64,000 bases of DNA, from the NCBI GenBank assembly GCA_949987565.1, contig OX465103.1:25762225-25826224 (forward strand), written 5' to 3'. The position numbers and the translations under genes were made by a program. This document shows, one piece after another, positions 10,102-22,200 of the stretch. How positions within the stretch are numbered: position 1 is the first letter of the stretch; the number at the start of each line of letters is the position of its first letter. The stretch is from Luidia sarsii. Its lineage: Eukaryota; Echinodermata; Asteroidea; Paxillosida; Luidiidae. Below the pieces are notes generated by a model. That model ran no database searches. It saw only the letters and a list, made by a program, of their open reading frames with translations, and was not told where the DNA came from.

Positions 10102-10236
10102 ATGGCCAGGGACGTCCGAAGCGTCACCACACCGTACGCCGTGCACGAACAGTGCGGGGTTTCGGATTTGCATGTAACCGGCCCGCTGCACAACGTGAGT
10201 TTCATCCGGGGGGGAGAAAAAAAAAGAGTTGACTGA
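10102..10236 (+). promoter_or_regulatory. 44-codon upstream ORF before the LAP2 start
   Basis: An ATG at 10102 in AAGATGG context opens a 44-codon frame that stops at 10234-10236, eight bases before the LAP2 initiation codon. If transcription starts upstream of 10100 this uORF would limit translation of the main frame. An in-frame GTGAGT at 10195 could alternatively serve as a splice donor. The transcript start is not visible in the sequence. Confidence 0.35.
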
Positions 10237-10244
10237 GTGAAAAG

Positions 10245-13200
10245 ATGCCCGCCCTCGCGAGAAATCCTTCATCTTTGACCAAAGAGCGCCTGACCGAAGA
10301 GCTGAGGAAGAACAACGTGCCTCTGCCGTCGGGAAGAGCCAAGAAAGAGGTGTACGTCGAGCTGTATCGGCGACACGTACTCGGCGAGCGTTCGGTCGTC
10401 GGTGAAGAGGTCGTTTCTTACCGAAACATGTCGGTCAACACGACGCCAAAGCTGGGTTTTTCCAGCGACGAGGAGGATGAAGTTGTGACACAAGTGAAGA
10501 CGCCCGCAGCCCTCAATGTGAACAATAACAGGAACCAGGTGAGTTGAGCCACTGCTTTGTGCTAGGGCTTTGGGTTTTGCTGGACGGCTGGACACTGCTT
10601 GATTTTTTTCTTTTGTTTAACTTTAAAACGATGCCAGTCGAGTAGGACTTGAGTGTAAAATTGTGTTTACCATTTTGAATGAGGTCCTTGTTTTGTTTAC
10701 TGTGCATGTACGTTGAACGTTGCCCCTTTTTTGCTGTTTTAAATTAGACTTCTAGTTCTATTTTAGAATTAGAGTCCTTTTTCAACATTTCTGATTTGTA
10801 GAGTACTACTACAGTACTAGTACTACTAGTTTAGTAATAGTACTAGTTAGTAATACATGTAGTAAATAGTAGTACTACTACTACTACTACTACTAACTAC
10901 TAAAACTAGTACTAGTAGTAGTACTACTACTTAGTACAAGCTACATGTAATTTGTAGATCTACATGTAATTTGTAGCTAATACTACAGTACATGTACATG
11001 CAGTTGTAATCAAGAAGTAAGCAGTAATCATGTATCGTGGGAACCCCCATTTTCGACGCTACACGTTTTCGACGCTTAGCCTTCTAACTCACATCGCACT
11101 ATGAAAACAACTCCGTATAACGATCTCAGACTTCGTATCTTACAGTTGGTTTCCTGCTCTTGTCCGTCACCGAAAATGTGGAAATTTAAGGCTTTTCCAG
11201 TAGGCCAAACTCGTGTTATTCAAAAAGTTGCTCTTTTGGGGTCTATTTTCCTAGGTACAAAATTGGCAGTTGCTTCGAAGCTCCAGTTTTCTTTATTGTT
11301 GGTCCTAAAAAAAATCTTAGTGTACGATAACAAACCCCAACATCCGTAGAAAAAAAATATATCACGCAACTTGAGGCAGTCCGTTCAGGGTAAAAACTAT
11401 GGAGCCTCCTATAGGGCGTCTCGCTTATATAATTTTTTTTTTATTATTATTTAAAGACAAAAAGTAACATGGCCCAATAGGCTTTTTTTTTAATGAAAAA
11501 AATAAAAGGGCAGCTAGAGAAAGTACCAAGAAGGAGGAAATGTGTCTCTGGAGTGACATTGGGAAAGGTCATAACTGAAAAAGCAGCGAGAAAGAGGATT
11601 GTGGATTTTTTTTTAAACGTCACAAAAGAAGACATCAACCAGACCAATACGTTTTAAGCATAAATTATGAATGATTTGAGGAAAGTGTTAGAAGCAGTGT
11701 AGAAAAACAAAAACAAAGATGAACACAAAAAAACATACAGGGAAGAATTTTACAGTGCCACACAGCATTTTGAGTTATTTTAAGAATTTATTTTGCGTTT
11801 GGCTGCACTGGGACACCTTACTAAACACCATTGACGAAAACAGGTGACGATGCTTGCTGCGCGGTGCGCCGCGGACGTCAACAAAACCGGGTAATCTTAC
11901 GGAAGTGACAGGCTTGATCAACCTTCTCTATGATTATTCTAATAGTCTGTGGTGTGAAGAAAATGACTGGGACCTCTTTTAGTGTGAAACTTTCGTCCAC
12001 ATTGTTCAGTTTGAAGAAAAGTCCTTATATCGTCGAAAACCGGTTATTGGAGGATACATGTAGTCCTACATGTAGAAGTAGTACTACTGTATCAGTCCCG
12101 GAGGAGTGGACCTTTCTCTGATTTGTGATTGACCATTTTTTGGGGCTCCTCTGGCGATCTGGCAAAATAACGTTTAGAGCAAAAAGGCCGGCAAGGTGTA
12201 ATGAAATTGAAATGTGCATCTGAAAAATAGCGCTTGGAGAAGAAAGCCAGTGCCAGCAAAATATGCTCTGCCTGAAAGAAGTTGCAACTTGCTTGCGTGG
12301 AGCCTAACCCGTATACGCAAATATCAGTGTATGATCTTCTGTTTAAAAGGTCGCAAAACTGTGTCACGTACAGTGCTACATGTAACTGTCCACTGAACCC
12401 TTCTAACTAGGTCAAACAAATAAAGGAAAAACTGACTGGGAACTTTTGAACAATTGAAACATTTGCAAAGAAATCTTTGATTTGTCCAGTCACAGTTTTC
12501 TTTGCCAATTTTCCAATAGAATTGGATTGATTGAAAAGGTAGATGTTTTGATCGGAGCGGCATTTTTCTCACTTGTAGAAACAGAAAAAACGTCACGAAT
12601 CAAATGCTTGGGCCTTCTCATCCTGAAGATTTGTAAACAAAATGTTTTAGTCTGCATGCTGTTTGCAGCATGCTATATGATATTATTGTTAATTACACAG
12701 CCCTCGAGATTTATCCCATAAGTTAACGCAGTGGCTGTTGTTAAGGCAGTCGTCCGTGTGGTTCCCTGACTTCACAGTATTTGTCAGGATGTTTAGCTCT
12801 TGGAACCAGACTATCAGCTAATAGACTGGTTCAACCAGCCTGCAATGCTGACGAAATACAATCAAGTCAGGGAACCACACGGACGACTGCTGTAACAACA
12901 GCCACTGCGATAAGTTAAACCATGGGTGATCTACCAGACACTGTTGATGACTTTATGTTATCACACTGTGCCCTTATCTGTCACTTTAGCGTAATGGATT
13001 AGGGGAATTGCTGTGACGCTTAGGGTTAACTCAATATCACTAAATTGGAATTCTAAAGCTTTATGATAATGCATGTTGGAATTGTTCATTCATTTAATGT
13101 GTTATCGTGTTGTCTGAAGAGTTAGGCTTATCACTCAATTATGTAATAGCTCACTCCCAGTCATCCAAGGAATGTAGCCTGTTGGCTTGTCTCACAATTT

Positions 13201-16200
13201 TCTCACGATTGAGTGAATGATATTGAAGACTTCCGTGTAAAAAAAAACCTAATGTGCTTTCCCAGTATTGTGAAAAACAAGGTCATGACCCCTGCAGTGG
13301 TCCTCAATCAAATGACTCAAAATTCATATGGCAGCCTATTGGCTGGTCATGATGAAGTGCGTCTGACTGGCACCCCAATCCTGGCAAAGAATAGTTGACT
13401 ATTTTGGGGGGGAAAGTAGATCTGCCATCTAAGAGCTGTATACATGTACATACAATACATGTACATGTACATGTACAATGTAGCTCCGATGGGAGGAGTG
13501 CTTGGTTTGCAAAACCAGAGGTATCACCACTAATGAATTCATGCCACCATTGCCCTGGGCCCCTGGTCCGATTCAAGTTTTTTCTTTGCCAATTTACGAA
13601 ATTGTTCCCATTTGACAGTTTTTCCTCAGATTGTTTGTTTGACTCAAATTCCAGTTAAGATTTCTGAACTCTTTTTTTTTCGGACTGTTTTGTGGAGTCT
13701 CTTGATCAAAGCGGAACCAAATGATCTGGTATTTTGCAGTGAGAATCTAAACTGCAGTGTTTGGGCGAGAGCCACTGTAATTGGGCCATCGTCAAATCAA
13801 AATAGTATTAGTAAGCTGAGTCTCTGAGAACCAGTGTGTTGTCTGGTGATGCAGTTCTTTTTCAAATTTGTTTTACATGCAAACATGCAGAAAGTGAATG
13901 TAGAAGTAATGTGCCCACACTCACTCACCAACACATAAATGTGCTTGCCTTGTCTCATGCTAGTTGCTTGCTACATGTACATCCCCACCCTAGCCCTTTC
14001 GTTTGTTTGCTGAAAGCTCTGAACAAAATGGTCCTTCATCCGAAAGGCAAATGAACTGAATACATACATCACACAGTGCTCGGGCCACTGTCCGAGTTCG
14101 GCTAAATACAAACTGGACAATGCGGGGTCCTTGCACACACGTATGCCTGCACGTCCCCAGTGATGATGACCCGGCACTCCATGAAAGGCCACAGATCTTC
14201 CCATTGTCCGGTCAGGCTTTGTTGGGCCACAACAAAAGTTTCAAAACAAACGGCCAAAGCAAATCACAGCACCGGGCCCAAAGACGGTTGCATTTTTGAA
14301 AAATGCACTGCACATGGAGTATTCAGTACTCGGAAGTCAATCGAGCAAGCGTAGCAAGCATCCCCAATGCCTCCCCAGCCAAGACTAACATTAAATTGTA
14401 CTTGAGTACTTATCCAAAAATTTCTGCCTTTGAGAAAGATTCCGCTAGGATCGAAATGTAGGCCCTCCTTTATGTTTGATATTCACATTTTTGATCATTT
14501 TTAATTAAGGCAGTACAGTTTGCAACATGTTTGCGTTATTACTGGTGTGCTTGTGATTGCATGAACAGTAGTCTTAGGCCTATCCCCCCCTTTACTCAGA
14601 TATGATTTGCTTTGATATGAAACTAATGAAATATGGCTGATGGATTTAACACTTCTAAGGCATTAAGGTGATATACAAAAATGTTGCAAACTGCTTACTG
14701 ACTAAAATTACCAAAATGTAAATCTAAAATTTAGTGGGCCTGACGTTTCGATCTTGTTAGGATCGAAACGTCAGGCCCACTAAATTTTAGACTTCTAAGG
14801 CATGTACAATTGCATTTTAATAGTGTGCAACTGCAAGATTCAATTTATTATGTGTGAAGGCCAAACAGGTATCTGTAAGACTGCAAGTGAAGTGAGAAGA
14901 TTGGGAATGTCTACACAACCATGTCCATTTCGTGGTAGTATTGCAATCTCAGCAGTAACATTTTAGGCTTATCATTCATAGTCATACAAAGTCCGAGCCC
15001 AGACTGAACAGGCCCCCAAAAAAGAGAAGTTCTTTCGGTTTCCCTCCATACCATATTTTGACGCTTGGACCCTAATTTATTTTTTTGGGAAGTGTGTTTC
15101 CCGACTGACCCTATTTTGACAGGGTGTTGGCGCGACCATATTTTGCCGGCACGACTAGTGATTTAGGCCATAACAACACGATTTAAATCAACCAACCCTG
15201 CATGTACATGTATACGTGTAAATCATGTTTACGGTATGTTGGCTCGAGTATAGCACTTACCCTGTACATGACTGGGCATTTAAAAAAATAAAAAAATAAA
15301 TCCTGCCTACATTGTAGCCCGAAAGCCTACATACCCACTGTACCCCACATGTATTTTCAAATGCCATGTTATAGGAAGCACAACTTTTTTGTTGCCAACT
15401 TTTTGGGGGGCCATATCATGGGTCTATCCCTACAGTTTATGTCGGAATTGCAAACATAACATGGGTATTATATTTAGTATGCAGTGTGTGGCTCCTTATC
15501 TCTGAGTGCTGAGCTCATGATAAGCGACTTGGGGCTGGCGAAGTTGGCTGCTTCTAAAGTTCTAGTCCATGCTGAGGATGGAGGATTGCAGTTATGTATG
15601 GTGCTGGCAGGTGACACAACAGTCAGTCTGTAACACAGCGGGTATGGGGGGGTAAGCACGGAGGGAAAAAAAGGAAGAGATGGAGCCTGGAGGTACTGGG
15701 GACTCCGCTGCTTGGTTTGACATCCAAGAAGCAGCTGCCTGCATGGATTTGTAGCTTCCCAAGGACGATGCTGAATGGCACTGTTAACTCCAGGGGTTGC
15801 ACTCATGTTCCAGTGAGGCTGCTGTCCTTGCCTTGTCCTGTTCATCAGCACTTGCCAAGGACAGTAGCACATACCAGGGCAATACAGGAAGCAGTAGATA
15901 CAGGATGACTGCAGTGTCTGCCTGCGGTGAGGGGTGGGGGAGATAAAGAATTTTAATTCAGTGCAAGCCCATGCATGGCTCATACACATGGCAGATTGTA
16001 GTCTCTCCCTGGCTATTGTTTGATGATAGACTAGAGCAAGTTTGAATGGCTTCTTTAGTGTTTGTGCAGCCACCTGTGCATTTCCCATAGCTTTCACATT
16101 CTCTTGAAAAAACAAAAACAAAAAACGGTCAAGTATATACATGTATGTTATATTATATTTTGTTACTAGGTGGGAATTAATTACCTTTCCCTTAAAGGTC

Positions 16201-19200
16201 AACTGAAGTGCAAAAACTAGAAAATCCTGATTTGGCAATTTATATGTTCATTTAATAGTACATTATAATCCCAGATGAATTTTTGTTTTTCAGGCTTATT
16301 AGAAGCCTGTTTTGATTAATCAAAATTGTGCTCGTAGTTATTGAGGGCGCTGTTCTTTATGTCACGGGATGAACGCAGATATTTTTTTCTCTCCCTGCAA
16401 AGGCCATATACATTTACATAGCCGGAGAGGTTCCCTGACGCGTTCAGTAGGAAATGCAAATTTTTTTAAGGGCGGCACCAGTCTTTTTCTCGGCGAAAAA
16501 AACCTTTTTAGACCTTTAAGACAGTGTGCTTGAGCTGACTGCGTTTTCAAAACAGAATTTCCATGCTTGTGAAGCGATTGGGACAGACTGACTTTACATG
16601 TAGTCAAGTAAACTTAGTGACTATTTTTGGAAGAGTTTTGTTTTGAACTGCAATGTTGGAGGAGGCTCAGGGCGTCAAGACGCTGTTCTTTCAAACCTGT
16701 CTCTTTTAGGTTTCAGTCGATGAGATCCTGGTCGGAACCTTGAAAACCTTTATGTTAATGATTATGATATCCAGGACTTGCGACTCTCACTGGTCCTACT
16801 TGCTCTGTGCTCCAACTGTGTTTTTGATTAACCCCTCTCTACACATGTACATGTACATGTCTGCTGGCCCGTAGTGCTTTGGATTTACTGTACCGGTAAA
16901 CAGCATTACAACAAAAACAACCACCAGCAACTTGCATTAGTAACCGGTACTTACTGTGTTTCCGACTTAATCAGTCGGGCATGCTTGCCACAAGGTAGTC
17001 TGAGCTGCCTAGCTGGTCCCAAACCACTCTGGATAAGTGTTTGGACTCAAGCTTATGACTAAAGCATGGAGGATTTTCCTTCCTCCATGGACTAAGTCAC
17101 TGCATGGATAACTGGTCCCCAACCTGCTCCCCCCCCCCTAATCTAACAACCACCTCCTAGTCCTACATGTATGCACAACTCTTTGTTTGATACCCATAGG
17201 TTGATCCATACTGGAAAAATGTACAGTCATGTACAGTACATGATAAGTTTACATGTACCAGCCCTGCCAGCAATGATATCGTATGTACATGTACATGTCT
17301 GCTAGCAACATGAATAAACGTGTTGCTGCACATCAGCCCATGTTGCTTGAGGGAGCTCACAAACAATTCCCTAAACCCATGCATTTCCCCCCATTCTTGC
17401 TGACCCTTATCCCAGCCTACCTCATAATAAATAACTCCATCATCGAATCCCTGGAAGCCCATTGGCTCAACAACCCCTTATTCTACCGTAATCCCTTCCC
17501 AGAGGTTTTTTTTTTTTTTTGGGGGGGGGTAGCTTTTCAGGAAGGGGGGGGGAGGAGTATGGGTTAATAGTATAGGGCAAGGATTTTGTCTGCGTGGTGT
17601 AAAGCCGCGTCCGCACTGGACTTAAAATGGGTAAACTAACCGAGCAAATGGGTAAATTGACCATTTTAAGTCCAGTGCGGACAGCCAGAAAGTTTTCCTC
17701 CCAGGTAACTTACCCGACTCCAGTGGGTAGTTTAACCGACCAACTTCTGCCCGGTTAAATTGACCAGGTCAGTTTAACCGAGCCGAAAAGTCCAATCCGG
17801 ACACGACGTCTCGGTAAACGACTCGGTAAAAAACCACATCCGGCGCCCCGCATTGCCAGAGGCCCTAAATACCACGTGACGTGCCAATACAACAATGTTG
17901 TTTACTTTTCGAGCAGGGTCGACGTGTCGTAGTTTTATGGTATTTACATCCGGTGAAAGGTCACCACCATAGCGCCCTCTTGCGTTTATACGCGCCAGTC
18001 GGTTAGTTTTACTGCGTCGTCTCGGTTAGTTTACCCGAGTCGAAAGTCCAAGTGCGGACGCCGGGAAGATTTACCCATTGGAATGTTACCCACGGGCTCG
18101 GTAAAAAATAAGTCCAGTGCGGACGCGGCTTAAGGGAGTTTTCAAGGCTGCTCTTTATCTCTAGAGTGGAAAATTCCAAGGCTGGAAAGGCATTCCTGAG
18201 TGATTGTACAGTACGTCCACACAGAGGATCATCCAAGAAGACAACAAACTGCAGGTTGTCTCCCTCCTTTTGTGTCTGTTTTTTTTTGTTATAATGTGCA
18301 AAAGGGCTATCTACCGGTAACTGTATGGGTTGGAGCATCACTGGAAATTACAATTTCGCATGGCAACTGCTTGCACTGCTTACCTGGTATGCAGGCTATG
18401 AATGAGCGTGCTGGTACTAGCTAGTGGTATTGAGGTCTTGGAGCATGTGGGGGGGAACCAACATCAGGGGCCATTTTTTTTGAACTGCAAAAAAAAAAAA
18501 CCAGCAAAACTTCCTTTTAATGTTTTAAAAGCACAAAAAGTTGTTATTCGGAATATCAGCTTGCCAACCACCAATATCAATTTTGTCTCATCATATGTGC
18601 CACAGTGCCACACCAGAAAAGTGGAATACAATTAAGTCTACATGTACAGTAGGTCTACAGTAAATTTGCGATAAAGTCAAACCAAGAGTTAGGTCGAACC
18701 TCAGTTTACCTCGAACCCTTACTGTATTCCTATTACAAAAGAACAAGTCGTTATGCACAATGAATCCCCTGTAAGTGTAACTCAAATTGTCAATATCCCT
18801 AAAGCCACTTATCACAAACTTTTGTCAGGCCAGTTAAAAACAATGGCTGTAACTTTATAAGTTTTGTGTGTGTTTCAGGGTTTTTTTCTGTCAGTGTGTA
18901 GGCCTACTACACATTTAGACTTGCAAGCACATGGTTGAATTGAACAAGGTTGCAACACCTTTCGTGCTACATTTGTTGCAAAAGACCCCCTTTGACTTTA
19001 ATGCATCAGATGGTAACTTCTCGACTAGTCACTATCGTCATGATGGGAAAATGCCAAACTAAGCCATGGGTTTTGTGGTGAAAAGCATTTACACTACCGT
19101 AGTTACCACTGTACCAGTGCCATATCTAGTTGTTCCTCTTTTTTCTCCTACTTCATTTTGCAATGTGCATTGCACTCCCTGATGAAACACATTCACAGAG

Positions 19201-22200
19201 GCTTGCTGAGTTCACGGCAGAATTCGTACAGTCAATTGATTACCGCTACTCGAATCCATTCTTTACTGTTAGCTGAGGGAATTATTCACGCACCAGGTCA
19301 TTCGTCTGACCAGGGCTTGGAGTTTGTATGCAACAACAAGCGCAAACAAATCCTTGCCAAGAATGTACATGTACATGTTATATCTCATTAGCGTTGAACT
19401 CGGAATCACCCATGCTGTATTGATTTTCTTGGGTGCACTGACAACAATGAAATTGTCGCCCGCAAAATTATGCATTCATACGTGTGTACAAATGGCTGCA
19501 ATTATGGACAGTTGAGTGCCCATTTGAAATAGTTGTTGGATTCAGCGCGGGCCACTTGCGTTCTGGGCTACAGACTTGAATTGCAACTTTGGACCATAGT
19601 GGTGACGTTCCAACACATGGCAACAGGCACCCATGCTCTCTCCACTTGCAAGCGCTACGCAGTACGCAGACACCTGTGGGTGCACACCTCACTGTACCAA
19701 TGCTGTTGAGTTCACAGCTTGTTATGGCAGAGGTCGTGTGTCTGTGTGAAAAGTTCAGGTCATTGTGATATTGTGTGCCTGCAATTCATGTATTAAATGT
19801 ATACGTGCAGGATGCATGCAGTGCTGTCATTTGCGTTCAAATTGATTCATGATTCATGAACATATTTCTCTGTATGCGTGTACACATTGCGTGTAAACAT
19901 CAGTGACAATGACATGTACACATACATGTATGTACCATTACTACTACTATACTAGGATAGGGCAACCTTGTGTCACTTTCTGTCAAAGTTCAGTTATTTT
20001 TTTTTTATTTGCAATTTCATTGGCCTACATAGTACATGTATGCGGGTACAAATACAATTTTATTTCTCGTAACATTTTTCAAACCTGTTGACCTTAAAAT
20101 ACACATACATGTACTGGTACCTCTTGAAATATCAAAGTGACCTCTGACATTAAAAATAAATAATGTAGCCAACCTGTTACGAATCCGTGGATAAGGCTTG
20201 GGCTCAGGCTTCGTCTCTGTCTTGCAAAACCTGCAAATCCAGCTTGTGGTTTGTTGCCGAATTTGAAGGTTTGTTTGCTTGATAAGTACGTGAGTATTCA
20301 CCAAGAAACTTGGGCAAAACGCTTGTCTCTAGTCTAGATGTCTGTATAATGATTGAAGCTGAAGCCATGGAAGCCTAAGCCTTCATTTCGTAAATGGCTT
20401 AGAATAGATGCAAGACCTGTGCAGTTTTAGAAATAGCCCCCTCTATTGTTCCAGAGCAGCCAGGCATTACAATGTACGGGTACCTCCACGTTGTAGGGAC
20501 TTCCCTGATTCGTTTTCCAGGAAGCAGACCATAATAATATTAGGCCCATAGACTGAGTGCATATGTTGATACATGAGCTCACTGAAGGTTAAGTTTCCTC
20601 CCACAGACCTAGCACAGACTTACATGTACTGCACATGTAATTGTTATCGATTCACGTAGACACGTACACATGTACATTGTTGAACCTCTATTAGCTTATC
20701 TTGTATAGATTCTGTCAGAGTCGGTGAAATGTTTGCGGTAAGTGATTACATGTGTAGGTTGAATCGTTGTAGACATCTCATTTTGTGAAGCGCGTGAACA
20801 AATTTCACCATGATTTGAGTAATTGGGCAATGCTTCAGTGCATGTACTGTACTGCCATCTTGAATTATAATCAGTGCCGTGACCATGGGAGTGGTGTCAG
20901 CTCACAAGTGCACACAACACGGCTTTGGAGTTTTGAACTTCCTTCATTCTCATGGTTGCTCAAGCCTCTGTTATTACTGTACGTATCCTGGGGGAAGGGG
21001 AAACATCAGAGCTCATACCCGGAGCAGTGGGAATTTAAGGAACATTAGCTGTGTGACCGGTGATCCGTACAGGTCTCTTACAAGTTGCATTGTACGTACA
21101 TCATACATGTACATATGTACATGTGAAAGCAATGCAAAATTGATTGATGGGTGCAATCAATTGAACTGGTTTAGCAGTGATTGTATGGCATCATTTGATT
21201 TTTACAGAATGTGAACTTGATGCTTTTCTGTGTGGATAAGTCCAGTAGTCTTAGTCATTCCATTTGTGCAAGTACATGTAGCACTAGCAGAGGACATCTT
21301 TACTGGACCAGTTGACCTGGACTTTTACTGGAGTCATGTGACACTATCAAGCCCTAATAATTTTATTTAATGTACACAAATTCATTTTGTTTCACATATG
21401 GACAGTCTCAGCACATTAGACATAAACATGATTTTAGTATTGGAAGGTTTTTGCAGTGTTTGGTAGAGAATCTAAACTTACATCGTGGACATATAATCGA
21501 GTCAATGCAAAAATATTGTTTGTGTTTGTCATTCGATTTGACCTCTTTTTATCGAAATAATGAGGTAGCATACAAATTAGAACACAATGGCAATATTTTC
21601 TTTGACTGTTTTGTCTTCAAACTGTAATATAAAATAATTTTTAGTCAAATAAACGAAGGAAAAACTGGGAACTTAGAAACTCTTTTGAAAAATAGCAAAA
21701 ATTGAAATAACAAGGTAGCATAGAAATTAGATCATAATGGTGATGTTTTCTTTTATTTTGTTGTTTCAAACTGTAATAAAATAATTTTTAGTCAAATGAA
21801 TAAAGGAAAAACTGAGAGTACTTTTTAAAGAATTTTGAAAAATGGCATAGAAAACTTTGACTGGACCGGGACTTGAACCCGAGACCTCTGGTTTTGTGTA
21901 CCAACACTCTTACCATCTGAACTATCCAGCTCTTAGATGGTCGCTTTCCCAAATTATAGTCTTTTGGAAATAATGTTTAGTTCAAACTAAGGACACATTT
22001 TATAAGGAGTCAGCGCAACGATATCCATTTGTGTTTCTCAACGAGACAAAAAAACTGAAGATACAAGATTTTGCACTCACACAACAGTATTGTCTCTTGT
22101 TTTGATTGACAGAGGAAAGCGTCAAGGAAAGCCCAGTTGAATGAGTTTGAGGATCGTCTGGCTGAGGTTGAGGGTCTGTCAGATGCCGATCTCCGCAAAG

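Larger units (their letters stand above)
9922..10244 (+). promoter_or_regulatory. probable LAP2 promoter region with CRE palindrome
   Basis: This CpG-rich stretch precedes the LAP2 start codon. It contains a full CRE palindrome TGACGTCA at 9973-9980 and several TCGCGA-type words. The same CRE lies in the inverted arm at 8503-8510. No clear TATA box is seen. Promoter status is inferred from position and composition only. Confidence 0.35.
13640..21800. other. LAP2 intron 1 remainder, no further gene supported
   Basis: Apart from the listed repeats, this stretch is AT-rich intron sequence with many TACATG runs. The minus-strand frame 15474-16238 (254 codons) is the longest open frame, but it has no recognised domain, irregular composition and no splice support. 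Confidence 0.4.

Noticed and set aside
15474..16238. 254-codon minus-strand frame in LAP2 intron 1
   Set aside because: No recognised domain, no splice or promoter support, and a composition rich in Cys/His/Pro typical of chance frames.
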